Positions 25,301 to 36,250 of a stretch of 64,000 nucleotides of DNA are shown here, in pieces. The notes beneath the pieces were generated by a model that was not told where the DNA came from, searched no databases, and saw only the letters and a program-made list of their open reading frames with translations. Source of the stretch: Luscinia megarhynchos (Eukaryota; Chordata; Aves; Passeriformes; Turdidae); NCBI GenBank assembly GCA_034336665.1, contig CM067566.1:18706330-18770329 (forward strand). Direction: 5' to 3'. Both the position numbers and the translations under genes were made by a program. How positions within the stretch are numbered: the first letter of the stretch is position 1; every line of letters starts with the position of its first letter.

Positions 25301-28300
25301 TTTTACTACAGAACTCCAAAGTGATTATTCCAGAACCAGAGGGCCTGGATAAGCTGTATGCTATGGGGCACTAGAAGAAAATTGTGATTGTGACTGAGGA
25401 CAACAAGCTTTTAAATGTGCTTTCCTACTGAGCCCCTTGTACACAAAGATGCCTCTGCAGGAAGTGTTAAGGTGGTTTTAATTAAACCTAATAATTTTAG
25501 CATCCTGCACAGGTATAATAAAAAGAAGTTCACATATGTGTTCTGATTAATCCTCTTTTACTAGAGGTTATGTTGCTGGGTAACTCCTGAAGTTCTGCTT
25601 ATTCTTAACTGTTGTTCTTCTCACAGCACCTGCTGTAATTCACTAGTCATGTGATCATTTAAACAATGCTTTGAGAAGAAACCTCATGGTTGTTCATAAA
25701 CCTGGTAAATAAAGCTGAAGTGGCCTGAAGGAAACTGAAAAAGATAAAAGATCAACATCTTCTGCACTTGGCCCTATAATCATAGTGTTCCATCAAGCGA
25801 GAAATTAATCACTGTGGCCAAACCAGCACAAATCAGTTCATTTAATATTTCTTTCACTTGCCATTGACAAACAGTATATGTTTAGGAGTGTGCATGTTAG
25901 TATGACCATTCCTAGCTATAGGCTAAGAATTATCTTCTGCATAAAAACTCCACATGATTTCTGGTTCAGAGGGTACGTAGATGGAGCCCATAAAAATGCT
26001 GCTTCAAGCATAAGTGTCTGCTTTAGTAGTAAGCATCAGTGCAAATGAAAACTGCAAATAGACAGCTGGGAATAACAGCACAAAAATCACATGCTGTGTC
26101 CTCCACTTTTTGTCTCTGGTTGGTTCATGTCAGTTTTGCTGTGCAACAGTCAGGAAATCACGTACAAAGAGAAACAAAAGCTTTTTTCTTGGCACCTAAA
26201 TGATCTGTATTGCACAATTACACACAAGTGAGGTGAAGCAATTAATTGCATTCTCTCCCAGTGCCTGTACACCTACAGCAATATGTTTCACGTGCAATAC
26301 TCAAGATAGAATCAATACAACTTATGTTTTCTATGTGTGGTTGAAAATGTATTGTTTATTTTAGTGGTACTTTTGAAAGGGGAAAACTCAATTCAGGAAA
26401 AACCAACTGTACCCACTGTGCTCAGAACACTGTCTGCCTTAATCAGGCATAGGGCTTTAGTAGGGAAGGAGAATCTGCTGAGAGCATGATAGCATGGGAG
26501 CTGCCAAGTTCTAAGGTTCTGGGAGGCCTCTCTGCAGATTTAGACAGCCTGTCTGCATTACATAAGGAATAATTCCTTCAAAATACTTAATATTGGAAAG
26601 ATTTAAAAATATGTCTGTCTCTGCTCCAGGGCTGCTAGCTGTATGCTGAGCCTTTTTAAGATTCACCCAATGAGAGTATGTAATTAAATGCCAGCAAAGT
26701 TGCCTAAGGGCAATAAAATCCAGCCGCTGTCTTTGCAATGTTTTCAAGTGAGTTGTGTGATTGAAATGAGCTATCTTTTCTTGTGTGGAGAGAGACTTGT
26801 GTGTTTATGAATTGTGTGAAATCTAGTCAATCTGATAGTCATTGCTAATAAATATTCTTGTGTATAGCTAAAGTATCTATGAAAATGGAAAGGTGAAACA
26901 GTAGAGAGTCTCACTGAAAAGGTGGGAATTCCCAGTACAAAAGGCAACTTCAGAGCATTTATTAAATGGACATCCTGTTGTGATGTTGCTTGGTAAGAGT
27001 GAATGTGTCTGCCTCCTAGAAAAAAAGGCACAGAAGTGGAGAGAAAAGCATTTGAGAACACAGTGCCAGCAAACATTGGAATGTTATGTAAACAAGCAGA
27101 ATGACACCTAAGAAATACGTGATTATTATCAGGTTCATCTCCTACCTGAAATGGCCCTTGGGTTAACACTTAGGTCAAAAAAAGATCTTTTGCATACTGC
27201 TTGAAATCTATTTGGTTTCAGAAAGGTATCCATCCTTGATCTTTTTACAAGGGATAAGCAGTTCCTACACACCCAGATTTCTTCCTGTACAGCACATCTA
27301 TGACTATGAGTGGCTCAGAAGGGGAGACCTTGTGCTGTTTGTGTTCTATGTCCAAAAGTCCTGTGTTACAAGAAATTCATTACTGAAGAGTTACACAACC
27401 AAGACATAAGAAATGTAAGGACTGTGGTTGTCTGAGAGGCCTTAATTGCACTTAGCAATAACATCACCAGCTCATCTACTCTACAGCTAAGAATACACAA
27501 GGAAAAATGAATTTTAATTAAAAATATTGAACAATTTAATCTACAAGGTATCTTTAGCTTGAAAAATTTGAAAAGTATTTTATAGAAGCATTGTTCTGAA
27601 GAAATTGCCTTAAAGAACTTGTCTCATTTGGCTTCACTGATCCTTATCTTTGTCTTAATTGTTTTGCTTTATGTTTTGTAACATCTTTGTATTGTACAAA
27701 AATTTGTGATGTTTCTATTTAATAATTTCTAGTGATAGGATTCTTCACACTGCAAAACCCTTATTTTTGTAAAAATTTGAGTGAAATGAAACAGGAAAGA
27801 GATTTTTTTTTTGAAAACTCAGGCTTATATGAAAGGGATGTCTGAAAACCATAAGCTGTTCAGCAAGTTGCTAAGCATTTGATCCTGATCAATGTGTGAT
27901 GACCTTTAACCAGGTTAATATCTCAACAGTTGTCTATTTTAACCTTACTTAAATAGTACAGCTTTAATTCCAGAATGTACAAACTTGGCAAAATAGGGCT
28001 GAATATGCCATCAGGCTGTTCTATTGATCTTGTAATTAGCTTCTGAAGTAAACAGATACCACTTAAATGGACAAGAGCTCTCAGAGCAAGGAATAAAGAA
28101 AGCTTGTTCTGCTTCATGTGCTTCCTCTGTACTTCTGCCCAGCCTTTCAGAGTCTTGTCCTGTCCCCAGTGATTCTAGGCTGCCATGGTCTTCAAAAATC
28201 TTCCAGAAAGAAGAGAAACAGCATGAGGTTTGGGCAGTGCACCAAGTGAAAGTCCTATCAGTGGAGTTAATAAAATGATCTTTTCATTTGGCTTACCCTC

Positions 28301-28616
28301 TTGCAGCCATGGACAGAATGGAGGAGAGGGTGAATTTTGCCCAACATTGCTGCTGCCTGGAGCTTAAGCCACTAAGTTGAATTAAGAATTATTTTCTAAA
28401 TGTACTGCCAGTATCTCAACACTCTGAGTCTGCATGACTAATGATAGTACTTGGGCATGTGGCAGTGATGCTGAAAATGGAAATTGGCTGCTGGATATTT
28501 GCACTGGAGTGTAGATCAATGGTCAAAGGTACTCTGTTCCATGTTCCAAGAGATTTCTTCTGTTTTCCCAAAACAAAGATATCTTCCATTCCTTTCTGTG
28601 ATGAAGTTTGCAGGTT
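22308..28616. other. Non-coding DNA, no gene seen
   Basis: Six kilobases without a recognised repeat element. T runs occur at 24458-24469, an A run near 25006-25017, and a short C-rich patch at 23430-23445. A minus-strand frame of 132 codons at 26771-27169 has mixed composition with no domain. Nothing here can be tied to the candidate exon upstream. Confidence 0.5.
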
Positions 28617-28679
28617 CTTCTTTTTGTTGTTGTTGTTGCTTTGCTTTTTTTTTGTTTATTTGTTTGTTTGTTTTGTTTC
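28617..28679. repeat. T-rich simple sequence with TTG and TTTG units
   Basis: A run of (ttg)n followed by long T runs and (tttg)n. It accounts for the Phe/Cys/Leu-rich centre of two overlapping plus-strand frames at 28441-28800, which I therefore do not annotate. Confidence 0.85.
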
Positions 28680-30312
28680 ACAAGGACACTCAGTGTTTGT
28701 TAATGGGGAAAAAAAGACAACTAAAGGAAGGTCAGACAAGGTATTTAGTCATCCTGGAGATTATCAGCTAGTGCTCAGGTCAGTGTGGTTGGTAAATTGA
28801 AAAGGATCCCCAGCTGCTTAGGGCCAAGGTGTTGTGACAACCACTACTTGGCAGAATAACTTCATGCCAAAGAAACAGTACAGGTACAGTTTATCCTGCT
28901 TTGAAGCAACAAAGTGAATAACAAAATTGGCTCTTCTGCTTGAAGGTCTAGGGTTCCATCCCTATGTACTTGCATTCATGGAGCTGTTCTTACATCCTTA
29001 CAAATAAATGGAAAAATATGAGTGTTTAAGGGAGAGCTTAATTTCTTCAGGCTTGACTGGGAACTAAATTAGCCTTTTATATGTTTGAAATTTTTATTGT
29101 GTTTCTTTTGTCTCTGCTATAATGGCCTTATAAAGAGATGTTGCAATCTTCTACTGAGGGGCAAAAAGCCCACACCTCACAACAGCAAACCCTCTTAATA
29201 GCCTGTAAGACCCTATTTCCTTTTTATTTATTATGCCTATAAGATCCAAATCAGTGTTTATGGAAGTGAATGGGAAGTTCTTTGTTGATTTTAATGCATG
29301 TTGTATAAAGCTACTCAATAGTTTATTGTGAACTTTTCCACCTCGGTCAGTGGTCAGTGCTCACTGTGTGGACTTGATGAGAATGAGGCAGCTGCAAGCA
29401 AAGCAAGGTGCTCTTTTAGATGTGCTTGCTTCGTAGAGTTGAAAGCACAGCATCTCAAAAAACCTGCTCTAACCTGTGTTTAGGGACTTTTAGGCAGTGA
29501 AGAATATAATTTAATTCCCTTTGAGACTTCTTTAGAAGGAATTGGCAACCCATCTTGCTTTGGCAAGATATTTGGCTTGACAGTATATTGACTTTATAGC
29601 CTTTCTTTCTCACTCACTTCCAGTGAGACACATTTGCCACTGAATGTTCAACATAATGACAATCCTTAAGGCACCAGAATGAGGTTCCCAAAAAAGATAT
29701 TTTCATTTTGCAATAAGGTCATATGGCTTTTTTGTTAAACATTTCAGTGAAGATAAGCCAATTAACCCTTCTCTCTAACTGAAACATGTTCACAGAATTA
29801 ATTTTTTAAAGAGAAATACCAAAATACTTATTGTTTAACTTGAAAATATGATAGCACAATATACTGCTGTATCTTGTCAACACACAAGGCAATAATCTGA
29901 ATAGGTCAGAAAAATGTGTGCAAAACTGCATTTATCATACTGAAAACCTTTCTGTATAAAATATGTGGTGCCTTAGAGTCATTGAAGCAAATGTTCTCTA
30001 AATTAGCTTAAATTCCAGCACTCTGCCTTTTAGAATCAGGTTTAGTTAGCTTGAATATGCTTCATCTAAAAGACAGGCTCATTAATGTGCAAAGGTCTTT
30101 TTTTTTTGCCCTGTGCAGTATCACTTTTAAAAATTAAGTTTAAAGGTAGATACCTAAAATTGCTGGGTAACTCTTTCTAGTCTTGCAGGTATTTAAATAT
30201 TCACTAGGAAATCTTTCTGGACTGCAATATGTCTGCCTATGGCTTTATTAGAAGTGCAGAGCAGAAGAAAAAGGATGGGAGAGTCTTGCTTTGTGTACCA
30301 ATTATTCACATT
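28680..30312. other. Non-coding DNA, no gene seen
   Basis: Unremarkable AT-rich sequence up to the CR1 fragment; no open frame of note and no simple repeat above a few units. Confidence 0.55.
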
Positions 30313-30420
30313 AGAATCAGAGAATGTCTTTGTTTGGAAAGGACCCCTAAGGATTATTGATCCAGCTCCCTGCTCCTCACAGGTCTACTCAGGCTGAGCC
30401 AGACAACTGAGAGTGTCATG
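30313..30420 (-). mobile_element. CR1 non-LTR retrotransposon, 3' end fragment
   Basis: Read on the plus strand the piece begins agaatcagagaatg, then ttggaaaggacccctaagga and a stretch near ccagctccctgctcctcacagg. That is the reverse complement of the CR1 3' untranslated tail, so the element lies on the minus strand. Similarity fades after about 30420, where ctgagagtgtcatg may still match a CR1 subfamily. The GC-rich sequence that follows to about 30660 may be more of the same element but is too diverged for me to assign. Confidence 0.7.
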
Positions 30421-32119
30421 AGGCCACACAAACTAGGGGAGCCCAGGCTTGCTTTTCCTGGCTGACCTGCATGACTCCAGCTGCAGAGTGTTCTGAGCAG
30501 GGTGCAGCAGCTGCAAACTGCAGACACAGAGAACATTCCCGTGCCCTGCTCGCCCACTGCCACACAGAGCCTGACAGCAGTGAGCCCTCCTGGAATGCAT
30601 GGTGCATGTCTCAGGAGGGACACTCCCTGCCTGCCTCCCAGCTCATGGAACGTTGTCACACATGCCACATGCATGAATCCTCTGTATCTACTGGGTCTGT
30701 GCATAGTACAGACATTTGTTGAGACATATTGTACACGTACAATAGTCTTGCAAACGACCAGGTCCCATAGACAGCTTGGTTAATTCTACTGAATGAGATT
30801 TTTTCTTTTTTTTGCTTCTGTTTCTCTATTGCTATTTGAAAAGTGTTCCAGAAACTATCTCATCTGACAGGTAAGCACTTTCAAAAACACTTGTTCTGGG
30901 TGTATTCCTTGGCAATTACTTTTTGTCTTTTTGAGACTTTGCCTGTTTAGACAGCCCTTCTGTCTCTAACATTTAACTTTGTGATGTGTTTACATAGAGC
31001 AAACATATCTCCTCTTGGCTTGTCTTCCACAAAAATCAGAAAGCCAAGTGTTCCTTCAGTCTTCTCAGCAAAACACTGTCCAAACTTATGACCACACTAG
31101 TTGCTTCCCCATCTATTCACTCCAGATAGAGAGTAATTTCTCTTGACAATGAATGAATAGAATTGTGATGGAGTAACTAAAAGAAAATTTTGCAATTATT
31201 TTGTGTCAATGTCATGAATACTTCCCACAAATACTTCACATTCCACCTTTCTAAAATGGCTTTGCCTTTCCATGTGGGCACATTGTAAAACTGATAATTA
31301 GTCATGTCAAATTTGTCTCCCCTCTTTCATTTGCATCTCAGAGATTTTCATGCATAGCATAAATTCATGTCATGTAAGTAATGTAAATTCCTAAGTGCAT
31401 AACCTTGCATTTTTGCATTACTTATTTTCACCATGATTAATTTTGTAGCATTCTCAACGTGTGCCACTAAGATTCTTCTTATGGGATCTACCTCAACCAA
31501 ATTTCAAAGTACAATTTTAAATAAGAAAAGATGAAGCCTTCTTTAAACTATTCAGGATCTGATTTGTCATTGTGTAATTCTTCTCCTGACTTTTTATGAA
31601 TGAGTCCAATTGAATTAGGGAAGCACAGATCTGAATGAGCACATCAAGTGACTGAAATAATGAGATTTTGCATTTTTCCAGAATTAAATTCTAAGAGAGT
31701 GTTGTTTTGGGTATAGATATGGTGCTTAAGTTAAAGGATAATTTTTGTTGATGTTGTGTAGACTTAGCAAAAAAGTAAAGGTCCTATGATAACTATTTGT
31801 AACTTTATCAAAAATACTTAATCAGTTTCAAGAAATTTAATGAAGGTCAGAAGCCTGATTAGAGTAATCTGCATTAAATACTACATAGAGAATAGAGAGG
31901 CTTTGACATTATGAAATTTCCCTGTTTGCAATGATTTTGAGAAAGATGGTCAGGGTAGGAGGTTGTTTGTGGAAATGACTGGCCTTGGTGCTTATATAAG
32001 AACATGCAGCTGGTTAATCAAACAAGAGCGTAAAAAATAATTTCCAATTAGATTTCTCTGAAACTATACCACATTATTGCCACAAGGTAACAATGGTCCA
32101 AAGATAAGACAGATTTTAA
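30421..32119. other. Non-coding DNA; GC-richer start of unclear origin
   Basis: From 30421 to about 30660 the sequence is richer in G and C and open in both directions, possibly the 5' part of the adjoining CR1 copy. After that it is AT-rich with no recognised element or gene. Confidence 0.45.
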
Positions 32120-32165
32120 ATCCTTTTCTGTCAAAAGGATTCTGTCAAAATCCTTTCTGTCAAAA
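32120..32165. repeat. Hairpin followed by short direct repeats
   Basis: The arms atcctttt (32120-32127) and aaaaggat (32133-32140) form a perfect 8-base stem with a 5-base loop. The nonamer ctgtcaaaa recurs at 32128-32136, 32142-32150 and 32157-32165, a spacing of about 14-15 bases. This looks like local slippage. It is not a bacterial-type terminator or a CRISPR array. Confidence 0.7.
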
Positions 32166-32484
32166 TTCTGTCTAGAATTTTAACACAGCTCTCAGGACTG
32201 CAAAATGTCAGGCCATTCTGCTTCTGAGGTCCCCAAAGCTGCCAAGAGTCCAAGGAACCTGCATGTTCAGATGGAATCTAAGGGGAACAGCTCCTTATTC
32301 TTCTCAGATACCAATACTTTTTTTTTGGTGAGAAGTCTACTAACGTACATGCAACAATACAATCAGGTAACATAGGATGAATTTGTTGTCTGGTCTTGTT
32401 ACTCTCCCTTGCTCTCAGACCACAAGATAATTCTTCTGCCAGTGTTTCTTCTGGCAGCCAGGAGGGCTGAGTGTGTCCTGGGGG

Positions 32485-32625
32485 ACACCAGGCACAGCAT
32501 CTCCAGCTGGGCAAGGGAGGATTGTCCTGATTTGCTCTGAGCTGGGGCAGCCCTCACCTCCAGTGCTGGGGGCAGATGGGGCATGCAATATAATGTGTAC
32601 AAGATTCCCAAGCAGCAGAGAAGAT
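32485..32625 (+). mobile_element. CR1 non-LTR retrotransposon, internal ORF2 fragment
   Basis: A stretch near gggcaagggaggattgtcct, followed by ctctgagctggggcagccctcacctccag and gcaatataatg, follows the C-terminal region of the CR1 reverse-transcriptase frame, where functional copies encode a conserved RPHLEYC-type motif. Here one frame gives a decayed SPHLQC-like version and another reads LICSELGQPSPP. The copy is sense-oriented, lacks both ends and carries frame damage, so it is an inactive fossil. Confidence 0.6.
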
Positions 32626-33585
32626 GGTTCTGGAAATATGCTGCTGTTTGGGTAACATACAGAGAGAGCTCTGACTGCAGGAGCCCTGAATGCCAGCACC
32701 TGCTGTGCAGCTGGCAGCAGGAAGCAATTAGGCCAGGCTTTCAATAACTTCATGGTAGGTAGAGCTAGGTAAAGGAACTAGAGCTTCAGGAGTCAAGGAA
32801 ATGCAGGTGTTTTCTGTGGGGAGGATTGCAACAGAGCTGGGAGGAGAAAGACATCACTGTAAAATGATCCTGCCAATATATGTAAATAAAATCAATAGAA
32901 GAAGATGATTGTTTAGAGTAAGTTCCTCAGAAATTTCCATGTCCAAATTTCTCATAAAAGAGAGTAATATTATATAACCTATTAAAATATCTTTTTGATT
33001 GCTTGAGTTAATATAATTTTACATTTCTGTACCTAACTTTCTAAAAGGAGTGTGTCTGTAATTAGAGTTCTACAATATTAACAGGAACTGTCAAGGGCTC
33101 TAAGAAAAGACTTCAGCAGTAAATATGATGTGAAAATAAAACTCCAAACTGATTACATCTGAGATACTTCTTGCACAGCAGAACACTTAAGTCAACTTAC
33201 TTATCATATCATCTTTATGTATTAAAAGATTGTCTCTCCAAAGAAGAGAATTATCAATTTCCTTGGTATAGAGGTGAAAACCTGATCCCTACACTGTAGA
33301 CATCACACCTTGGCTTCTGAGGAACAAAACTATTTTATGTGTTATCCTGATCAACAAGATCATAGAATTAAACCCCTGAAGACTGAGACTTGATTCAATG
33401 GCTTTTATTCCATTATTACAAGCAAAATCCAAGAACCTGCTGGATAATAGATACTCTGATATAGGCTTTTTTCTTCCTATTACAAAAACAAACACTTTAA
33501 AATATTATAGAGGAAAGAACCTATTTTCAGAAGAATTGAAAATACCTTTTATCTGCTATAAGTGGTTGAATCTCCTTACCATTGT
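32626..33585. other. Non-coding DNA, no gene seen
   Basis: AT-rich spacer between two CR1 fragments. The first 100 bases, with many ctg/cag words, could still belong to the upstream CR1 copy. Short frames at 33289-33495 and 33398-33595 overlap on opposite strands and have no support. Confidence 0.5.
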
Positions 33586-33603
33586 CTGTGTATAAATCCC
33601 TTG
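33586..33603. repeat. Target-site duplication, left copy
   Basis: The 18-mer ctgtgtataaatcccttg is identical to 33802-33819 and directly abuts the CR1 fragment between them, as expected for a duplication made on insertion. Confidence 0.8.
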
Positions 33604-33801
33604 CACTGCTTGTCACTGGAACAGGTTGCCCCATGAAGTTGTGGATGCTCCATCCCTGCAGGTGTTTGAGCCCATGCTGGATGGAGCTCTGAGCAACCTG
33701 GTCTAGTGGAAGGTGTCCCTTCCCATGATAAAGGGGATTAGGACTAGATGGTCTTTAGGGTTTCTTCCAACCCAAACCATTCTGTGATTCTAAGATTACT
33801 G
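33604..33801 (+). mobile_element. CR1 non-LTR retrotransposon, 5'-truncated copy with target duplication
   Basis: The piece starts within the end of the CR1 ORF2 frame. Its translation contains WNRLPHEVVDAPSLQVFEP and then LDGALSNLV before a stop, matching the conserved C-terminal tail of the CR1 reverse transcriptase. It continues into the 3' untranslated tail (gaaggtgtcccttccc, ggactagatggtcttta, cttccaacccaaacc) and ends with attctgtgattctaag, close to the tandem octamers typical of the family. Both ends abut the same 18-mer, so this copy inserted as a roughly 200-base truncated cDNA. Confidence 0.88.
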
Positions 33802-33819
33802 CTGTGTATAAATCCCTTG
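33802..33819. repeat. Target-site duplication, right copy
   Basis: Identical over 18 bases to 33586-33603; follows the CR1 3' end with only a few tail bases between. Confidence 0.8.
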
Positions 33820-34321
33820 AATCTGCACCAAAATAATTTTGAAAAGGTTGTAATTCCAACATCTAAGAATAAATGTCAACCTAAGATTTAATAAATTTCT
33901 CAGGTTGTTCTTTTTTCATATGCATCTACAAATTTAATGATACAGGGCTGATCACATGTCCTAGAGAAAAAAATACTGCCATCCTGTCAAACTGAATATC
34001 CACCTAGACCAGCAGGCTGTCTCTAATGATGACAAATACTGGATACACAGCAAAAAAATTTTAAAAATCCAAGGAAGACAAAAGCTCCCCCAGGTTTCTC
34101 TCCCACTTTATACCGACCAAATAAACAGAATATTTTAAGGCAATATTGGGTTAAAAACCACAATGTTGACTAGCCATTGATGGCCCTGTCTCCTGTGAAT
34201 TTTTCCTGTTCTTTCTGGAATTCACTTTCAGCTCTCATAGGATTATGTGGCACTGTCCCACAATTTAATAATATTATAGTAATAATAATTTTAATAATTT
34301 CCTACAATTGCTATGGTGTAT

Positions 34322-34326
<5 letters not shown>
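33820..34326. other. Non-coding DNA, no gene seen
   Basis: AT-rich spacer between the CR1 insertion and the TA microsatellite; no structure noted. Confidence 0.55.

Positions 34327-34352
<26 letters not shown>
34327..34352. repeat. (TA)13 microsatellite
   Basis: Thirteen uninterrupted TA units, flanked by AT-rich sequence with tatataaaattg on the right. Likely to vary in length. Confidence 0.95.
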
Positions 34353-34357
<5 letters not shown>

Positions 34358-36201
34358 GTTATATATTGTTAATTGTTACTGCTAATTGTGATCATTAATA
34401 TCTATAAACTGCCACTGTAATTTCCTATTCACTATCTTTATGCTATTTATGGTTTCAATGATCAGGGTAATATATAGTGCTGTATCTATTTCTTATGAAA
34501 CAATTTTGCAAAACATGACACATTATCCCTTTCCAAACTGAAAATTTGTTTATTCTGCTCTTACTTGGAAGAGAAGAAATTTTTTTATTTTCTTCTCAAA
34601 CCCCTGGCCATCATGGCCTTTCCTACTTATGCTTTCTGCTATGGTAGGGCCAACACTGTCTATACTGTTCAAGGATTGGGCACACTTTGTGTTTACATGC
34701 TGGCATTGTTCTTGTTCTTCTTCTCTCTTCAGGCATATGTGGGTGTTTTTTGTTTGCTTATTTGTTTGTTTTTTTATTTTTTTAATGTTCCTTTTTTTCC
34801 TTTGCCAAACTAAGGATTCTATTTCTCAGTTAGCCCTAATATTAAAACTTCTTTTTTTTTTTTCCTCTTAAAAAGAATTTATTGGAAGAAATTTCTGTTC
34901 CTTATGTCACTGAGAATGAGCTGCTTAATCCATTCTACAGCTACTTCTCCATCGGTGATGGATGAGAAGTCAGCACCATAAAAATTGTCTGTGCCTGTCC
35001 TTAGTATCAGACACAGGAGTCAGGCTCAGAAAAAGAACAGAACTCCATTTTCTCTGATATTCTTTCCCTGTTAACTGTGATTTGGGGAATCAGGAAACAA
35101 ACTGTGTTTGGCTCAATATGTTTGGCACTCTGGGCCCATAATCACATCAGGGAGAATAAAGATTTCTAGAAGGTCCAGTGAAACAGATCTGGAAATATAA
35201 TACTGGAAAAAAGTATCCTATTTCCTAATGGAGCTTCGCATACCAGCAAAGTATTCCTTTTCCAACTTTGACCTCTAACTTGTCCAGAAATTTTCATGTT
35301 AATTTATGTTTAGAAGCCTTAATTTTTTGCTAAGAATGTCATATGTTCCTTCCTGAAGAACTTCAGTGAAGGTGTGAAACTATTCTGTGGGCTTTAAGGG
35401 TATATCCACAAAATTTTTCACATTTCCAGTGTTCTGTTTTAGGTAAGTTTGAAAAAGAAATAAATGTAGTTTTATTAATTCCTGTTTTGTTTGCACTTTC
35501 TGCATGGAATAAACACAAACTTCACTAATTTATTTAAAAATCAATATCATATAGAGAGCAAATTGCTTTTACAGCTTACTTTATGGTGTTATGGCTCACA
35601 CAGTATTATTGCAGTAAATGCAGAAATGTTAGCACTGTTTAAATCAAAAGTGAACATTTAAAGTTGTTTATAGACAGCAAGCTCAGTGTTACAGAAATAA
35701 AAACACATTGATAAAGTACTTGTCACCTAATAATTTTCTGCAGCTTGTTCAAAATTAGATTTAAAGGTGTTGGCTAATAGGTGGAAAATATTTTCTTACT
35801 CTGCATGATTTTAAATTTTGCACAAAAGCTGTTATTTATCATACAACTAGAAACAGTGATGTTGCCCACTGTTCATTAAAAGAATACCCATCTCCTTCAA
35901 GATTGTTCCTTGTACTTGTTGTGGTTTGCAGAATTGTTTTTCATTGTCTTGAGTCAGTGATCACAGAACACTTTCTAGACTCATCAAGGGTAATGTCTAT
36001 GAGAATTTCCCTCTGTAAAGGCAACATATCAATACTTAAATGTATTTATGTAACATTCCTCCAACAAGTCGTGGAATTCTATTAAATTGTGAGTAAAGGG
36101 TAGCCCATAGATTTAAGGCTTCAGCAGCATACAGAATTTAGTGGACACAGGTCCATCATCACTGACTCTTGCTGTGAGAGGAGTAGGAGGTAATAATGAA
36201 G
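34353..36201. other. Non-coding DNA with T-rich tracts
   Basis: T-rich runs at 34744-34800 and 34850-34865 account for the Phe/Cys/Leu-rich plus-strand frames at 34565-34871. Nothing else stands out. Confidence 0.55.
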
Positions 36202-36250
36202 GTGTATTGTCTGCACCTCTCTTTTTCTGTGTATTGTCTGCACCTCTCTT
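36202..36250. repeat. Perfect 22-base tandem duplication
   Basis: Bases 36202-36223 and 36229-36250 are identical over 22 bases, beginning gtgtattgtctgcacc, with a 5-base spacer (period 27). The lack of any mismatch implies a recent duplication or ongoing homogenisation. Confidence 0.92.

Noticed and set aside
26771..27169. 132-codon minus-strand frame
   Set aside because: Mixed composition with many His and Phe residues, no domain or neighbouring exon.
34565..34871. Phe/Cys/Leu-rich plus-strand frames resembling membrane segments
   Set aside because: Encoded by T-rich tracts, not by selected coding sequence.
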